64,000 nt of DNA from Nostoc sp. HK-01 (GCA_003990705.1 AP018318.1:4405501-4469500), one strand, 5' to 3'; numbered from the stretch's first letter, positions 26,688-36,252 are shown. The notes: generated by a model from the letters alone, not told the origin. Translations and numbers: made by a program.

Positions 26688-26746
26688 TCTTCACTAACTC
26701 CTACATCTAAGATTAAGCTTAGTTAGCAAGAGTTACACGTTTACCA

Positions 26747-27469
26747 ATGTCATCTGCATATCTGCTGGTATCTCATGGAAGCCGTGACCCACGTCCAGAA
26801 ATTGCTTTGCAGCAATTGATAGAATTAATAGATAAAAAACAGCAAGGTTACGCATCAGGCAAAAAACTAGTAGGCTTGGCTTACTTAGAAACACGACCAG
26901 AACCTCTGCACGTCCAAATAAAAAAGTTTGCTCATAGTGCTGTTGTGGCTGGATGCGATAGTCTAAAAATTATGCCGCTATTTCTGCTATCGGGAGTCCA
27001 TGTTATGCAAGAAATCCCTGAAGAAATAGCACTAGCACAACAAGCTGTAGCAGAAGATATCAATCTGGAATTGCTACCATATATAGGTAGTAACCCTGGT
27101 TTGACACAGTTGTTATCCCAACAATTGGCTGATATCACAACTGAGGTATGGATTTTAATCGCTCATGGTAGTCGTCGTCCAGGGTTTCAACAGCCAGTGG
27201 AAAATATAGCAGCAAATATAGGTGCGATAGCTGCTTACTGGTCTGTACCTCCTAGTTTAGAAACACAGGTAGAACAGCTGGTAGCTGCTGGTCAGGAAAA
27301 AATTGCGATTTTGCCATATTTTTTATTCGCAGGTGGCATAACTGATGCGATCGCTCAACTAATAGAAACGCTAAAATTAAAATTTCCGGCTGTGACTTTC
27401 CAATTAGCTCAACCTTTGGGAGCAAGTGCAGAGTTAGCTGATATGATTTGGGATTTGATGAACGAATGA
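26747..27469 (+). CDS. Sirohydrochlorin chelatase (SirB/CbiX, two-domain form)
   Basis: The 240-residue protein shows an internal repeat: LLVSHGSRDPRPE and IMPLFLLSGVHVMQEIP in the N-half, ILIAHGSRRPGF and ILPYFLFAGGITDAI in the C-half. This is the long form of the CbiX/SirB family. It inserts Fe2+ (or Co2+) into sirohydrochlorin; the His in each SHG/AHG motif is a likely metal ligand. It overlaps the SUMT gene by 4 bp (ATGA), so the two are translationally coupled and act in consecutive parts of siroheme/cobalamin synthesis. Confidence 0.88.
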   Translation: MSSAYLLVSHGSRDPRPEIALQQLIELIDKKQQGYASGKKLVGLAYLETRPEPLHVQIKKFAHSAVVAGCDSLKIMPLFLLSGVHVMQEIPEEIALAQQAVAEDINLELLPYIGSNPGLTQLLSQQLADITTEVWILIAHGSRRPGFQQPVENIAANIGAIAAYWSVPPSLETQVEQLVAAGQEKIAILPYFLFAGGITDAIAQLIETLKLKFPAVTFQLAQPLGASAELADMIWDLMNE

Positions 27470-28245
27470 ACTGCACACAAACACAAGAGCAGAAGAATTT
27501 GGGAAAAGTTTATTTAGTAGGCGCAGGGCCGGGAGACCCCGGACTGATGACTCTCAAAGGCAAAAGTTTATTAGAATGTGCCGATGTAGTTATTTATGAT
27601 GCGTTGGTGAGTCCAGCAATTTTAGCAATGATTAATCCCCAAGCAGAAAAAATCAACGCTGGTAAACGGATGGGGAGACATTCGTTATTGCAAGACGAAA
27701 CCACGCAATTATTAATTGATAAAGCTCAAGATCATACTATTATTGTACGGCTCAAAGGCGGCGACCCGTTTATTTTTGGTCGCGGTGGTGAAGAAATGGC
27801 AGATTTAGTCAAAGCTGGCATTTCTGTAGAAGTTGTGCCGGGTATTACATCGGGAATTGCGGCTCCAGCGTACGCTGGCATACCTTTGACTCATAGACTG
27901 CATAGTTCTTCGGTAACTTTTGTCACTGGACATGAGTCTGCTGGTAAGTATAGACCGAAAGTCAACTGGCAAGCGATCTCTCACGGTTCCGAAACAATTG
28001 TAATTTATATGGGTGTTCACAATCTGTCGCACATTATTGAAGAGTTAGCAGCGGCGGGTTTAAGTTTAGAAACACCAATTGCTTTAGTGCGTTGGGGTAC
28101 AAGACCAGATCAAGAAGAATTAATTGGTCAGTTAGGCACAATTGTAGAGCAAGTTGAGCAAACAAAATTTGATGCCCCGGCGATCGCGGTTATTGGTTCT
28201 GTAGTGAATATGCACGATATTTTGTCTGGGTGTCGTCCAGTGTAA
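27466..28245 (+). CDS. cobA: Uroporphyrinogen-III C-methyltransferase (SUMT)
   Basis: The protein methylates uroporphyrinogen III at C2 and C7 to precorrin-2. Signature motifs are present: VYLVGAGPGDPGLMTLKG at the start, VIYDALVSPAIL, VRLKGGDPFIFGRGGEE and VPGITSGIAAPAYAGIPLTH. It lacks the CysG dehydrogenase/chelatase domain, so it is the stand-alone form, complemented by the chelatase encoded just upstream. The ATG at 27466 overlaps the stop of that gene (ATGA) and has GGGA about 13 nt upstream; a TTG 18 bp earlier is possible but less likely. Confidence 0.92.
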   Translation: MNCTQTQEQKNLGKVYLVGAGPGDPGLMTLKGKSLLECADVVIYDALVSPAILAMINPQAEKINAGKRMGRHSLLQDETTQLLIDKAQDHTIIVRLKGGDPFIFGRGGEEMADLVKAGISVEVVPGITSGIAAPAYAGIPLTHRLHSSSVTFVTGHESAGKYRPKVNWQAISHGSETIVIYMGVHNLSHIIEELAAAGLSLETPIALVRWGTRPDQEELIGQLGTIVEQVEQTKFDAPAIAVIGSVVNMHDILSGCRPV

Positions 28246-28410
28246 ATTAATAAAGCTCTGGCACGAATGCAATAATACAATCATTTTCAGAGCCTCACGC
28301 AAAGTGCAAGCAGCCAAATAATTTACACCAATTCTCTAAATCCAGGCTATAGATAATTCTCCCCCTGCCCCTCTGCTGCCTATGTGTAGCCATATTTTGG
28401 GGAATTGGTA

Positions 28411-31400
28411 TTACAACCCATTACCAATCAAAATAAAAGCTGACCAATAATAAGGATGGTTAAATTCACTATTATTTCCTGTTATTAAAGCAATTTGTGC
28501 TTTTTGTAAAGCCTCAGCTTTAGTAATTTTCCCAGATTTTAACGCTGCATAAAACTCATTCATTAAAGCTTGTGTACCACCATCAGAAACAGTCCACAAT
28601 GAAGCCATTGTAGCTTTAGCACCTGCTAGTTGCATTTGATATCCTAAACCTAAGATTTCTTGGCCATTTGCTGATTTTTCTCCTAAGCCAGTTTGACAAG
28701 CACTCAAAACTACTAAATCTACATTGGACAAAGACCAGTTTTCAATGTCTCGCAAAGTTGCGTGTTCGCCATCACCAAATACAATAAATGAATCTTCTGG
28801 AGAACCATTTACAAGTTTGCCATGAGTTGCCAAATGCACTATTTTGTAATCATTCATTTGGGGAATTGTCGCTTGAGGATTGAAATCTTTATCTAAGACA
28901 ACTTTGCTCCCAGGAATAATTTTTGCTACGTTTTCTACTTCTATTTTGGCAAACTCTAAACCACTAAATATCTCTTGGCGTTGACCAACTGCTACTGTAT
29001 ATTCGCCTTTTGTGAAAGCCGCAGCTAAAGCATTGACAGAGGTTTGAGGTTGATTAACTAATTTTGTTAAACTGGCGGCGGTAATATTGTTAATCACAAA
29101 ACGTTGAACTAACCAATTTTGTCCATCATATAAGGCTGCTAAAGGTACATATCTCAGTTTGCCATCTGGGGCATAAATTATAGTTTTGGCATCGGCTTGT
29201 TTTAAATCATTTTCTATAGGTTTTATTAGCCAGTTATACAATTTATTGGCTGGTGCTTTACTATTTTTATAAGGAACAAGTACTGCTTCGCGAAATTCAT
29301 TAATTGTCTGATTTAATTCTGCGGCTTTTACTGGTACAGTGCGATGAATTGGCGGCGCATCAGCGGAGACAATAACTAGTTCTAGTCTGTCATCTAAGAC
29401 TAAAGGATATAGTAAGACCGCTTTTTGATTTAACTGGCGTAGGTTGTCTCTTAAAGAATTGAGTTGGCGTAAGTTTAAATTTTCCTGTCCTGATGTGGCG
29501 GACAATTGTTGTACTAACGCGACAACAGAAGGACTTTTAATAAACATATTAAACTCAGCGTTAGTAGTTTGTTCTAGTTTCACTAATTCAGCGATGCGTT
29601 TTACTTGAGTTGCGTTGCGAGTTTGAGAGGGAATTTTTCGCAGGGTGGTAAGTTCTTTACCCAGGGCGATCGCTTTATCTTGAATCGCAGTATACTTCTG
29701 AGAGATTTGCTCTTCTTGGGGTTTTAACGGTAATTTTTCTGGTATGACTGCTACTGTTGCAGAACTTCCCCGCTGAGGATTTCTATTTGTAACTTTTGGT
29801 GTGCTAGTATTGCGATTTCCGATAAAGTCACTAACTTCCTGAATTTTGAGTAAATCTAAAACTTGTTGCGCTTCCGCTGGACGATTTTGTTGCAATAATA
29901 AATCAGCGAGGCGGCGATATCTTTCAGAGACAGTTTCGGTGTAAGATTTTTGGATATCAGTAGGCACAACTCGTAAATTTTGCCGAATTGTTTCAGTTAA
30001 ATTGACTGATTGTTTGTAAAATGCGATCGCCAGTGATGGTTGATTCTTAGCAGCTAGTACATCCCCCAAAAATTTCAGCGTTGCAGCTTCACTGACTTTA
30101 TCTTCAACTTCTCGGTGAATAGCTACCGCTTGCTGATACAATCCCAAAGCTTGATCATATTGATTTTGCTTTTGATACACTTGTCCTAAGTTACTAATTG
30201 TTACGCCTTCACCAGTGCGATCGCCAACTTCCCGATAATTAGCTAAGGCTTGTTGATTAAACTCTAAAGCTTGGTTATAGTTACCCAAATTTTGGTAAAC
30301 ACGCCCAATATTATTCAGTGCAACAGCAATGCCTAGTTTATAGTTATTTTGTTTGTATATATCTAAAGCTTGTTGATATAACTTGAGCGCTTCGTCGTAC
30401 TTACCCAAACTCAAGTAAATCTGTCCAATATTGTTTAAGTTTAACGCTGCACCTTGAAATTGAAATGAATCTTTCCCAAACGCATCACCAACATTAGCGC
30501 GGTTGGTAACTTGTTGCAAAACTTGGGCATTTTGACCAAGAGCATTATATAGTAACTTGATTGCTTGCTCATCTGTACTTTTATATTCCCCAGTGCCAAG
30601 TCTTTTATAAATATTTGTAGATTTTTCGGCAAATTCCAGAGACTTTTGATATTGCCCTAAGCTAAAATATGCACCGGAAATATTATTAAAAATTGCCGCT
30701 TGTGTACCATAAAATGTCGAACAGCATTCTTGCAAATCTTTTAATGCTTGCTGATATGAATTAAGTGCCTGAGCATAGTTACCCAAGTTGAGATAAACTA
30801 CACCAATGTTGTTTAAAGTTTGGGCTGCACCACTGTTATCACCCTTAGCTTTTTGAATTGTCAAACTTTGTTGATAAAAATCTAGAGATTGAGAATATTT
30901 ACCTGTACGGAAGTAAACTGAGCCAATATCTGCTAATAAAATAGCTTCGCTACTAGCATAACTATAACCTTGAGGATTAGCTGCTTTTAATTCTTTGAAA
31001 ACTGTTAAAGCTGGTTGATAAAAATCGATTGCTTTTTGATATTCTCCTAGATTTACATATACTTCCCCAATATAAGATAAAGGTATCCATTCGTTTTCTT
31101 TGTCGCGGATTTTGCGGCGAATATCTAAGGCTGACTGAAAAAATTCCAATGCTTTAGCATATTCGCCTTTGCGGAGGTTAACGTAACCAATATTTACTAA
31201 GCTATTGGCTTCTCCCGCTTTCGCGCCATATTGTTTAAATATTGCTAAGGACTGCTGAAAGAGTTCTAACCCAGCTTGTAAATCAGCTAAACCAACTAAA
31301 TTTTTATAAACCAGCCCTTCACCTTGATTATTTAACACAATCGCTTCGGTGATGCGTTCTTCTGCTGTTGGTGTTGGTGCTTGAGCAAAGCTTTGTTGTG

Positions 31401-31476
31401 AATGATACAATACCAAAGTTGGAGATGTAAAAGTCAGTAAGATAGTTGCAAATATTCGAGAAAACTGCATAAGCAC
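28411..31476 (-). CDS. Exported TPR-CHAT protease-like protein
   Basis: The 1021-residue protein has an N-terminal signal (FSRIFATILLTFTSPTLVL with a cleavage-like SFAQA near residue 32). About nine TPR units follow (residues 50-480, for example ALNNIGRVYQNLGNYNQALE), then a linker and a C-terminal CHAT domain (about 700-1021). The catalytic dyad is intact: His in VHLATHGKL near residue 880 and Cys in VLSACQTGLG near 926. CHAT domains are caspase-like cysteine proteases; in cyanobacteria many are paired with TPRs and their targets are mostly unknown. An extracytoplasmic location is inferred from the signal peptide. The gene is monocistronic. Confidence 0.9.
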   Translation of the reverse strand: MLMQFSRIFATILLTFTSPTLVLYHSQQSFAQAPTPTAEERITEAIVLNNQGEGLVYKNLVGLADLQAGLELFQQSLAIFKQYGAKAGEANSLVNIGYVNLRKGEYAKALEFFQSALDIRRKIRDKENEWIPLSYIGEVYVNLGEYQKAIDFYQPALTVFKELKAANPQGYSYASSEAILLADIGSVYFRTGKYSQSLDFYQQSLTIQKAKGDNSGAAQTLNNIGVVYLNLGNYAQALNSYQQALKDLQECCSTFYGTQAAIFNNISGAYFSLGQYQKSLEFAEKSTNIYKRLGTGEYKSTDEQAIKLLYNALGQNAQVLQQVTNRANVGDAFGKDSFQFQGAALNLNNIGQIYLSLGKYDEALKLYQQALDIYKQNNYKLGIAVALNNIGRVYQNLGNYNQALEFNQQALANYREVGDRTGEGVTISNLGQVYQKQNQYDQALGLYQQAVAIHREVEDKVSEAATLKFLGDVLAAKNQPSLAIAFYKQSVNLTETIRQNLRVVPTDIQKSYTETVSERYRRLADLLLQQNRPAEAQQVLDLLKIQEVSDFIGNRNTSTPKVTNRNPQRGSSATVAVIPEKLPLKPQEEQISQKYTAIQDKAIALGKELTTLRKIPSQTRNATQVKRIAELVKLEQTTNAEFNMFIKSPSVVALVQQLSATSGQENLNLRQLNSLRDNLRQLNQKAVLLYPLVLDDRLELVIVSADAPPIHRTVPVKAAELNQTINEFREAVLVPYKNSKAPANKLYNWLIKPIENDLKQADAKTIIYAPDGKLRYVPLAALYDGQNWLVQRFVINNITAASLTKLVNQPQTSVNALAAAFTKGEYTVAVGQRQEIFSGLEFAKIEVENVAKIIPGSKVVLDKDFNPQATIPQMNDYKIVHLATHGKLVNGSPEDSFIVFGDGEHATLRDIENWSLSNVDLVVLSACQTGLGEKSANGQEILGLGYQMQLAGAKATMASLWTVSDGGTQALMNEFYAALKSGKITKAEALQKAQIALITGNNSEFNHPYYWSAFILIGNGL

Positions 31477-32029
31477 AAGTTTTTATTCAGTTAAATAGTT
31501 ATAGTTTATTGTTCCCATAAACAGAACTAAATTTATAATTAAAAGCTTAATTATTGATAAAGCTAACTTTTTTTTAAAATGGGCGATCGCTCTAAAAAAC
31601 AATGGTATAATTGCGCTAATTTTATGAGACTTCTTTGCAATACTTAACTTGCTTCTAATGAATAAAAGTTAATATAGATTAAAAATAATAAATAACATCA
31701 TATTTTATAAAGTTAACTAAGCTAAATTAAGAGTAAGCTTAATTATTGAAGCCTAGTTAAAAGTCTAAGTAATAGCTACAAATTAAGCTAAATCTTACTA
31801 GTGTATCTCATATATTTAGTGAAAAAATGCTAGTGATTTAAATTTGATTTGCACTAACTGACTTAGCACAGAAATTTAGGCAGAAATAATTAATATTCCG
31901 ACAAAAACTTCAGTCGTTTTTGACTGCGGAATTCTACGTAACAACGCTAGGTTATTGAGCAAGACGTTGATAAATCAACTGAGCCAATTACTAAGAGCAA
32001 ACAGCAACATTTACAAGTAAGAACTAACA
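31477..32029. other. AT-rich divergent intergenic region
   Basis: This 553-bp spacer separates the divergent CHAT and universal stress protein genes. It is AT-rich, with repeated AAGCTTAATTATTG-like strings (about 31539 and 31733) but no coding frame, tRNA or strong hairpin. Confidence 0.45.
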
Positions 32030-32881
32030 ATGATAGAAAAAATTTTGTTAGCGGTTTCGGGTTTGGGTCATGCAGAAGAAATGCTCAAAACCTTGAAAGA
32101 AGTACCATCAATTCAACGTGCTAAAGTTAGTGTTTTGCATGTTGTTCCTCCTCAAAGTACTGCATCTGCAATGACAGATAAATGGGAAGAAGGTGGTAAA
32201 ATTCTTGCCAATGCCATTCAGTCTTTAAGTTTAGATCCCAGCCAAGTTTCTTCAATTTTACGGCAAGGCGATCCTAAAGACGTAGTTTGTCAAGTCGCTG
32301 ATGAAATTGATGCTGATTTAATCATCATGGGTTCACGCGGACTCAAGCGTTTGCAATCAATTTTGTCAAACTCTGTCAGTCAGTATGTTTTTCAATTGTC
32401 TTCCCGTCCCATGTTGCTGGTTAAAGATGACATTTATGTTAAAAGAATTAAGCGCATTATGGTGGCGTTAGATAATTCTGATGCAGCAAAACACTGTTTA
32501 AATTTAGCTTTATTCTTGCTACGAGATATTCCAGGTAGCCAGTTAATTTTGACTCACGTAAATACTGACCTACGCGGTAAAGCATCAGAAGTCACTGAAA
32601 TTATTCCCGATAAAAATCCCATTTTTGGCGCAGCTTACGCCGAAGCCCAAAAATATGGTATACAAACTCGCTGCTATAGCAGCAGTGGTAAACCGGGCGA
32701 AGAAATTTGCCGCTTGGCTGAAGAGTTGCAGGTAGACTTACTGTTACTTGGTTCTCCAGATCGTCGTCCATCAGTAGCTAAGAGTTTTGTAGATATAGAC
32801 CGACTTATTGGTGCTTCTTTGTCTGATTATGTGCGAGTCAATGCTACTTGTCCAGTATTGTTGGCGCGAACCACTGCATGA
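32030..32881 (+). CDS. Tandem-domain universal stress protein (UspA family)
   Basis: The 283-residue protein has two Usp domains. The first covers about 1-140 (IEKILLAVSGLGHAEEML to ADLIIMGSRGLKRLQSILSN and RPMLLVK). The second covers about 143-283 (IKRIMVALDNSDAAKHCLN to VDLLLLGSPDRRPSV and CPVLLAR). The first domain keeps a G-2x-G-9x-G-like nucleotide motif (MGSRGLKRLQSILSNSVS); the second is degenerate. Such proteins respond to stress and may bind ATP. Two hairpins follow the gene, one overlapping its stop codon. Confidence 0.9.
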   Translation: MIEKILLAVSGLGHAEEMLKTLKEVPSIQRAKVSVLHVVPPQSTASAMTDKWEEGGKILANAIQSLSLDPSQVSSILRQGDPKDVVCQVADEIDADLIIMGSRGLKRLQSILSNSVSQYVFQLSSRPMLLVKDDIYVKRIKRIMVALDNSDAAKHCLNLALFLLRDIPGSQLILTHVNTDLRGKASEVTEIIPDKNPIFGAAYAEAQKYGIQTRCYSSSGKPGEEICRLAEELQVDLLLLGSPDRRPSVAKSFVDIDRLIGASLSDYVRVNATCPVLLARTTA

Positions 32882-32900
32882 AGAGTAGTGAGTACTCTTC
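32880..32900 (+). terminator. Hairpin overlapping the universal stress protein stop codon
   Basis: GAAGAGTA-gtgag-TACTCTTC, an 8-bp stem, begins at the TGA stop and is followed by TTCTT. Confidence 0.45.
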
Positions 32901-32937
32901 TTCTTAATCAATACTCAGCACTAAGTCAATGATAAAT

Positions 32938-32972
32938 AAAAACCCCTGCACCAGTGGCGTAGGGGTTTTTTA
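32938..32972. terminator. Bidirectional terminator between usp and psbM
   Basis: AAAACCCCT pairs with AGGGGTTTT around a 13-nt loop; A-rich and T-rich tails lie on both sides, so it can stop transcripts of the convergent usp and psbM genes. Confidence 0.85.
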
Positions 32973-32988
32973 TATTATGCACAAACTA

Positions 32989-33105
32989 TTAACTATCTTT
33001 TTTACCTTCGCGGCTTGCTGTTTGGATGTACAGAATTAATAAAAACACAGAGGGAACTAATACGAACAGAATGCTCGCTACGAACCCTAAGTCATTAGTT
33101 TGCAT
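32989..33105 (-). CDS. psbM: Photosystem II reaction centre protein PsbM
   Basis: The 38-residue frame reads [18 protein letters not shown], then [20 protein letters not shown]. This matches PsbM, a single-helix subunit at the PSII dimer interface, in full; the conserved start [11 protein letters not shown] and the ending YIQTxSREG are both there. GAGAGG lies about 10 nt upstream. The gene is shorter than 60 codons and is easily missed. It lies 122 bp downstream of the ferredoxin gene on the same strand. Confidence 0.96.
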   Translation of the reverse strand: MQTNDLGFVASILFVLVPSVFLLILYIQTASREGKKDS

Positions 33106-33227
33106 GGCAAAGAAGCCTCTCTAGAATTTCCAGTCAACAACTTTAGAATAGCATCATCGATGCCCGTGTTAGCCTTATTTTTTTACTGCTTATGTCGCCA
33201 ATGCTGCTGGCGTGTCAGCCCCAAAGT

Positions 33228-33524
33228 TTAAGGTTTTGTCACCACGCTAACAGGGCCATGTACTACAGTTTGACAGGCTAGGCGGTAATTTTCTGGTTTT
33301 TTCTTAAATTTGCGGTTTTCTACCTCTGTACGCGGGGAAAGATTTTCTAAACCTTCTACTATCTCAACAACACATGTACCACACTGACCATAGCCGCCGC
33401 AATTGGTCATTTTGCCAAATAGTGTATACAAATCAATACCATTTTCCACTGCTTTTAGCCGCAAGTTAGCACCATTTGCAGCTATTACTTCTTTATCCTC
33501 TTTAACAAATTTGATATTACCCAT
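33228..33524 (-). CDS. 2Fe-2S ferredoxin-like protein, photosystem II neighbour
   Basis: The 98-residue ferredoxin fold has cluster ligands in [11 protein letters not shown] plus a fourth cysteine in [11 protein letters not shown]. The C-x5-C-x2-C spacing differs from the classical plant-type C-x4-C-x2-C by one residue and fits the adrenodoxin-like or Slr0148-like group. It sits between psbK and psbM on the same strand. In Synechocystis a related small ferredoxin is encoded with PSII assembly genes, so a role in PSII biogenesis is a reasonable inference, not shown. The electron donor and acceptor are unknown. Confidence 0.85.
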   Translation of the reverse strand: MGNIKFVKEDKEVIAANGANLRLKAVENGIDLYTLFGKMTNCGGYGQCGTCVVEIVEGLENLSPRTEVENRKFKKKPENYRLACQTVVHGPVSVVTKP

Positions 33525-33666
33525 AAATATTTAATTCCTCGTTGACTGTACAACACTCGGCTGAAAAGGCTAAGTTTTAATCAGGCTGTATCAACTATAT
33601 TACTTAACTTCTAGTTACTTGTTACAAATAATTAAGAAATATCAATTTTTTGCAAGAACATATTGT

Positions 33667-33701
33667 CAAAAAAATAGGACAGGTTTAGCACCTATCCTAT
33701 T
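33667..33701 (-). terminator. Terminator of psbK
   Basis: AATAGGACAGGT pairs with ACCTATCCTATT (one mismatch); on the minus strand the stem is followed by TTTTTT. It lies 20 bp after the psbK stop. Confidence 0.8.
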
Positions 33702-33720
33702 GATTAAAAATTTACTTAAC

Positions 33721-33858
33721 TTACCTAAATCCCACAGCTGCTTGCCATACAAAAGCAAGTAACAAGAAGAAAACAGGAATTACTGGAAGAACGTCTACCA
33801 GAGGATCGAAAATTTGGTAAGCTTCAGGCAATTTAGCTAATAACAGTGCTGCTTCCAT
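33721..33858 (-). CDS. psbK: Photosystem II reaction centre protein PsbK
   Basis: The 45-residue frame [20 protein letters not shown] continues [20 protein letters not shown] and ends AVGFR, an essentially full match to PsbK. In most cyanobacteria mature PsbK begins at the KLPEAY segment after removal of MEAALLLA. It is a single-helix PSII subunit near CP43. A strong terminator follows, so it is monocistronic and the downstream ferredoxin and psbM need their own promoters. It is too short for a 60-codon cutoff. Confidence 0.96.
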
Positions 33859-34053
33859 GTTCGTTTTTATCCACTCTATCCAACACAGCTTTCATAATTG
33901 AGATGTATCTTAACATGGTTTAGGCACTGAGAATTAGTTATTCTTGCCTCTGGCTCAGAGTGCTGAGTTTGGAATCAGATATTCTTCCCCTGCTTCCCGG
34001 CTCCCTTCTCCCCTGCGGCTTGAATATACTAAATTAAGGTGTATGAAAGTGAA

Positions 34054-34419
34054 TCAGACACCTAGTAACTTGTAGATTAAGCTGTTGATGAAAGTCAAAG
34101 CCAGCGCACCTAATACAGCACTCCAGATACCGAAACGTAACCTAAAGCCTTCGACTAACCAAGCAGCAATACTAAAACAAACAACGGCAATCATAAAGGT
34201 AAAGATGCCGGATAATAAATCAAAAGTGAGAAAATTTGGTACTGCAAAGATCAGGCGTAAAATCGGTCTGATGATCGCCGTAACAATACCGAGAACTGCT
34301 GCCGAAATAAAGGCTTTTTTGGGTGAGTCAACTTCAACTCCTACGGGGAGTTTACTAATAATCAGCAAGCTGATAGATGTTACGACCCAAACAATTAAAA
34401 GCGTCACAATTGCATTCAT
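34054..34419 (-). CDS. Small four-helix membrane protein (phage holin 4-like / YvlD family)
   Basis: The 121-residue protein has four hydrophobic segments: AIVTLLIVWVVTSISLLII, AFISAAVLGIVTAIIRPIL, FDLLSGIFTFMIAVVCFSIA and IWSAVLGALALTFINSLIY. It keeps the family's NxxIRPIL-like motif (TAIIRPILRL). Such proteins are annotated as phage holin family 4, but in bacterial chromosomes they are ordinary envelope proteins of unknown role. The ATG at 34419 has AAGGG 8 nt upstream; a GTG two codons earlier has the RBS too close. Confidence 0.85.
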   Translation of the reverse strand: MNAIVTLLIVWVVTSISLLIISKLPVGVEVDSPKKAFISAAVLGIVTAIIRPILRLIFAVPNFLTFDLLSGIFTFMIAVVCFSIAAWLVEGFRLRFGIWSAVLGALALTFINSLIYKLLGV

Positions 34420-34693
34420 TGCCACAACCCTTGAAACGCGAATGGCGATTGGCGATCGCTTAATTTAAGCAACCGATTTCAGAATCTTTGAAGCTTTGCC
34501 AATTACTTGTAAATTACCAGAGATTTGGCTCTAACTAGAATTTATTTTTTATATCTTTAGGTTTGGGTAAGAAGTTTAGATGTCAGAAGTTAAGAGTAAC
34601 AAATCCCAATCCCAAATTAAAAGGGAAGATAAGGAAGTAGTTTCTGCCTCATCTCCCATTACTGCATTTTGAGTTGAAAAATTCTGTTCAAAT

Positions 34694-35350
34694 TTATCTT
34701 TTTGGAGCAGAATTAGTATTGCCTGGTGCGACAGGAAATTGTGTTGCTGGGGCATTAGGTACACCAGGAATCACACCTTCTCCCGTGGGCGGTATTTGGT
34801 TAGGGTTAACAGGGATATTGGGGTCAAAATTCCCCTGTGGATTAATTCCTGGAACTGGTGCAGGTGGAACTCCAGGATTAGTGGGAATATAGGGTTCTGT
34901 TGGCAGATTAGGTTGAGAAACTGAAGGTTGAGTCGGCCCTGGGATAATTCCTAAAGAAACGCGATCGCCTCCTACTTGTCGCAATAAATCTAACGTCTCG
35001 ACGACATCATTATAAGTTGCCGTTCTTGAAGCATTTAACACCAAAATACCGTTAGGATTTTGTTGGAGATATTGCTGTAGTCTCTGGGCTAACTCCTCTC
35101 GTTTTACAGGTTGTTTTTCTATGTAAGTATTACCAACAGCATCAATGGTGACAATTTGAGTGCTACTTTGTCCGGTCAAATTAGCCGGTGTACCTGTAGC
35201 AGCTTTGGGTAAATCAACGTTAATAGCTTGTTGGCGAGTAAATTGTAATGCTGCTAACAAAAAAAATGTCAGGATACAAAAAACAACATCAATTAAAGGG
35301 ATGATTTGAATTTGTACTTCTTCAACAGGAGTATGCAGATTAACTTTCAT
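34694..35350 (-). CDS. ExbD/TolR-family biopolymer transport protein with Pro-rich tail
   Basis: The 218-residue protein starts MKVNLHTPVEEVQIQIIPL at 35350 rather than at an in-frame ATG 57 bp earlier. One membrane helix follows the IPLIDVVFCILTFFLLAA segment, whose Asp is the proton-relay residue of ExbD/TolR. The periplasmic domain (about 40-140) is typical. The last about 65 residues are Pro/Asn/Gly-rich (NPGVPPAPVPGINPQGNF), an unusual extension. With the ExbB gene 146 bp upstream it should form a proton-driven energiser for an outer-membrane transporter. Confidence 0.9.
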   Translation of the reverse strand: MKVNLHTPVEEVQIQIIPLIDVVFCILTFFLLAALQFTRQQAINVDLPKAATGTPANLTGQSSTQIVTIDAVGNTYIEKQPVKREELAQRLQQYLQQNPNGILVLNASRTATYNDVVETLDLLRQVGGDRVSLGIIPGPTQPSVSQPNLPTEPYIPTNPGVPPAPVPGINPQGNFDPNIPVNPNQIPPTGEGVIPGVPNAPATQFPVAPGNTNSAPKR

Positions 35351-35496
35351 GAGCTTACAAATTTTAGTTATAGCAAAGTGTTGAGTGCTGAGTTCTGAGT
35401 AAATCAATTTTTGATTTTAAATTTGGGATTTTAGATTAGGACAATCTTTCAATCTAAAATCAGCAATCTAAAATTCTTCTGCCTCCTGTCTCCTGC

Positions 35497-36252
35497 TTAT
35501 TGCTCAGGATCTAATGAATCATTCACATTTGGTTCTTCTGGAGGTTGAGGAAATAGATTTTTAGATTTTTTGCGGGGTGGATTAACACTTTCGCGGGAAG
35601 CTTCATGCACAATCGCTGTACTCTTGCTAAATTCCGGTGGAGATTGGCGATAGAGTAATTCCATCTCATTCCCCGCCTTACGAAAAATCTTAACTTGGTT
35701 AACCAAAAAACTTTGAAATAACCGATAAAATACCAAACTAATAATTGCTACTATTAACCCTGTAGCAGTACTAATTAGAGATTCACCAATCCCAGTAGTT
35801 ACCCCAGCTGTCGATTCTGTACCTAAATCGCCAATCCGAATTGAGCGCAAAGAGTGAATCAAACCCAACACAGTACCCAACAGCCCCAACAGTGGAGATA
35901 GTGCAATCACTGCTTCTAAAAGTTTTTCACCGCGACGCATCCCAGCTAGTTCGTCTTCTGCTGAGGCTTCTAGTGCTAAACGAAAAGTTTCCAAATCAAC
36001 TTTTAATAAGCGTAAAGGTGCGTAGAGAAATCGCCCAATTGGCTGATCTGTGGCTTGTTTGGCAATATCTGCGGCTATATCCCAATTCTCTTGGGCTGCG
36101 TCTAGCACGCGATTAACTATTTCTTTTTCTTGATTTAAAATCCGCAACCAAAACCACAGACGTTCTAAAATCACACTTAAAGCTAGTATTGACAAAACTG
36201 CCAAAGGCCACATCGCTGGCCCGCCCTTTTGAAACAGTTCTAAAATATCCAC
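35497..36252 (-). CDS. MotA/TolQ/ExbB proton channel family protein
   Basis: The 251-residue protein has the three-helix ExbB/TolQ layout: an N-terminal helix ([20 protein letters not shown]), a cytoplasmic domain, and the paired helices [20 protein letters not shown] and [20 protein letters not shown], which carry the conserved Gly/Thr residues of the proton path. The C-terminus is charged and Pro-rich ([18 protein letters not shown]). It is the upstream partner of ExbD. No TonB-like gene is visible in the window. Confidence 0.92.
   Translation of the reverse strand: MDILELFQKGGPAMWPLAVLSILALSVILERLWFWLRILNQEKEIVNRVLDAAQENWDIAADIAKQATDQPIGRFLYAPLRLLKVDLETFRLALEASAEDELAGMRRGEKLLEAVIALSPLLGLLGTVLGLIHSLRSIRIGDLGTESTAGVTTGIGESLISTATGLIVAIISLVFYRLFQSFLVNQVKIFRKAGNEMELLYRQSPPEFSKSTAIVHEASRESVNPPRKKSKNLFPQPPEEPNVNDSLDPEQ

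Noticed and set aside
34579-34671. 30-codon plus-strand frame MSEVKSNKSQSQIKRE
   Set aside because: No RBS and partly made of the dispersed string TCCCAATCCCAAATT; its end lies just before the convergent ExbD gene.
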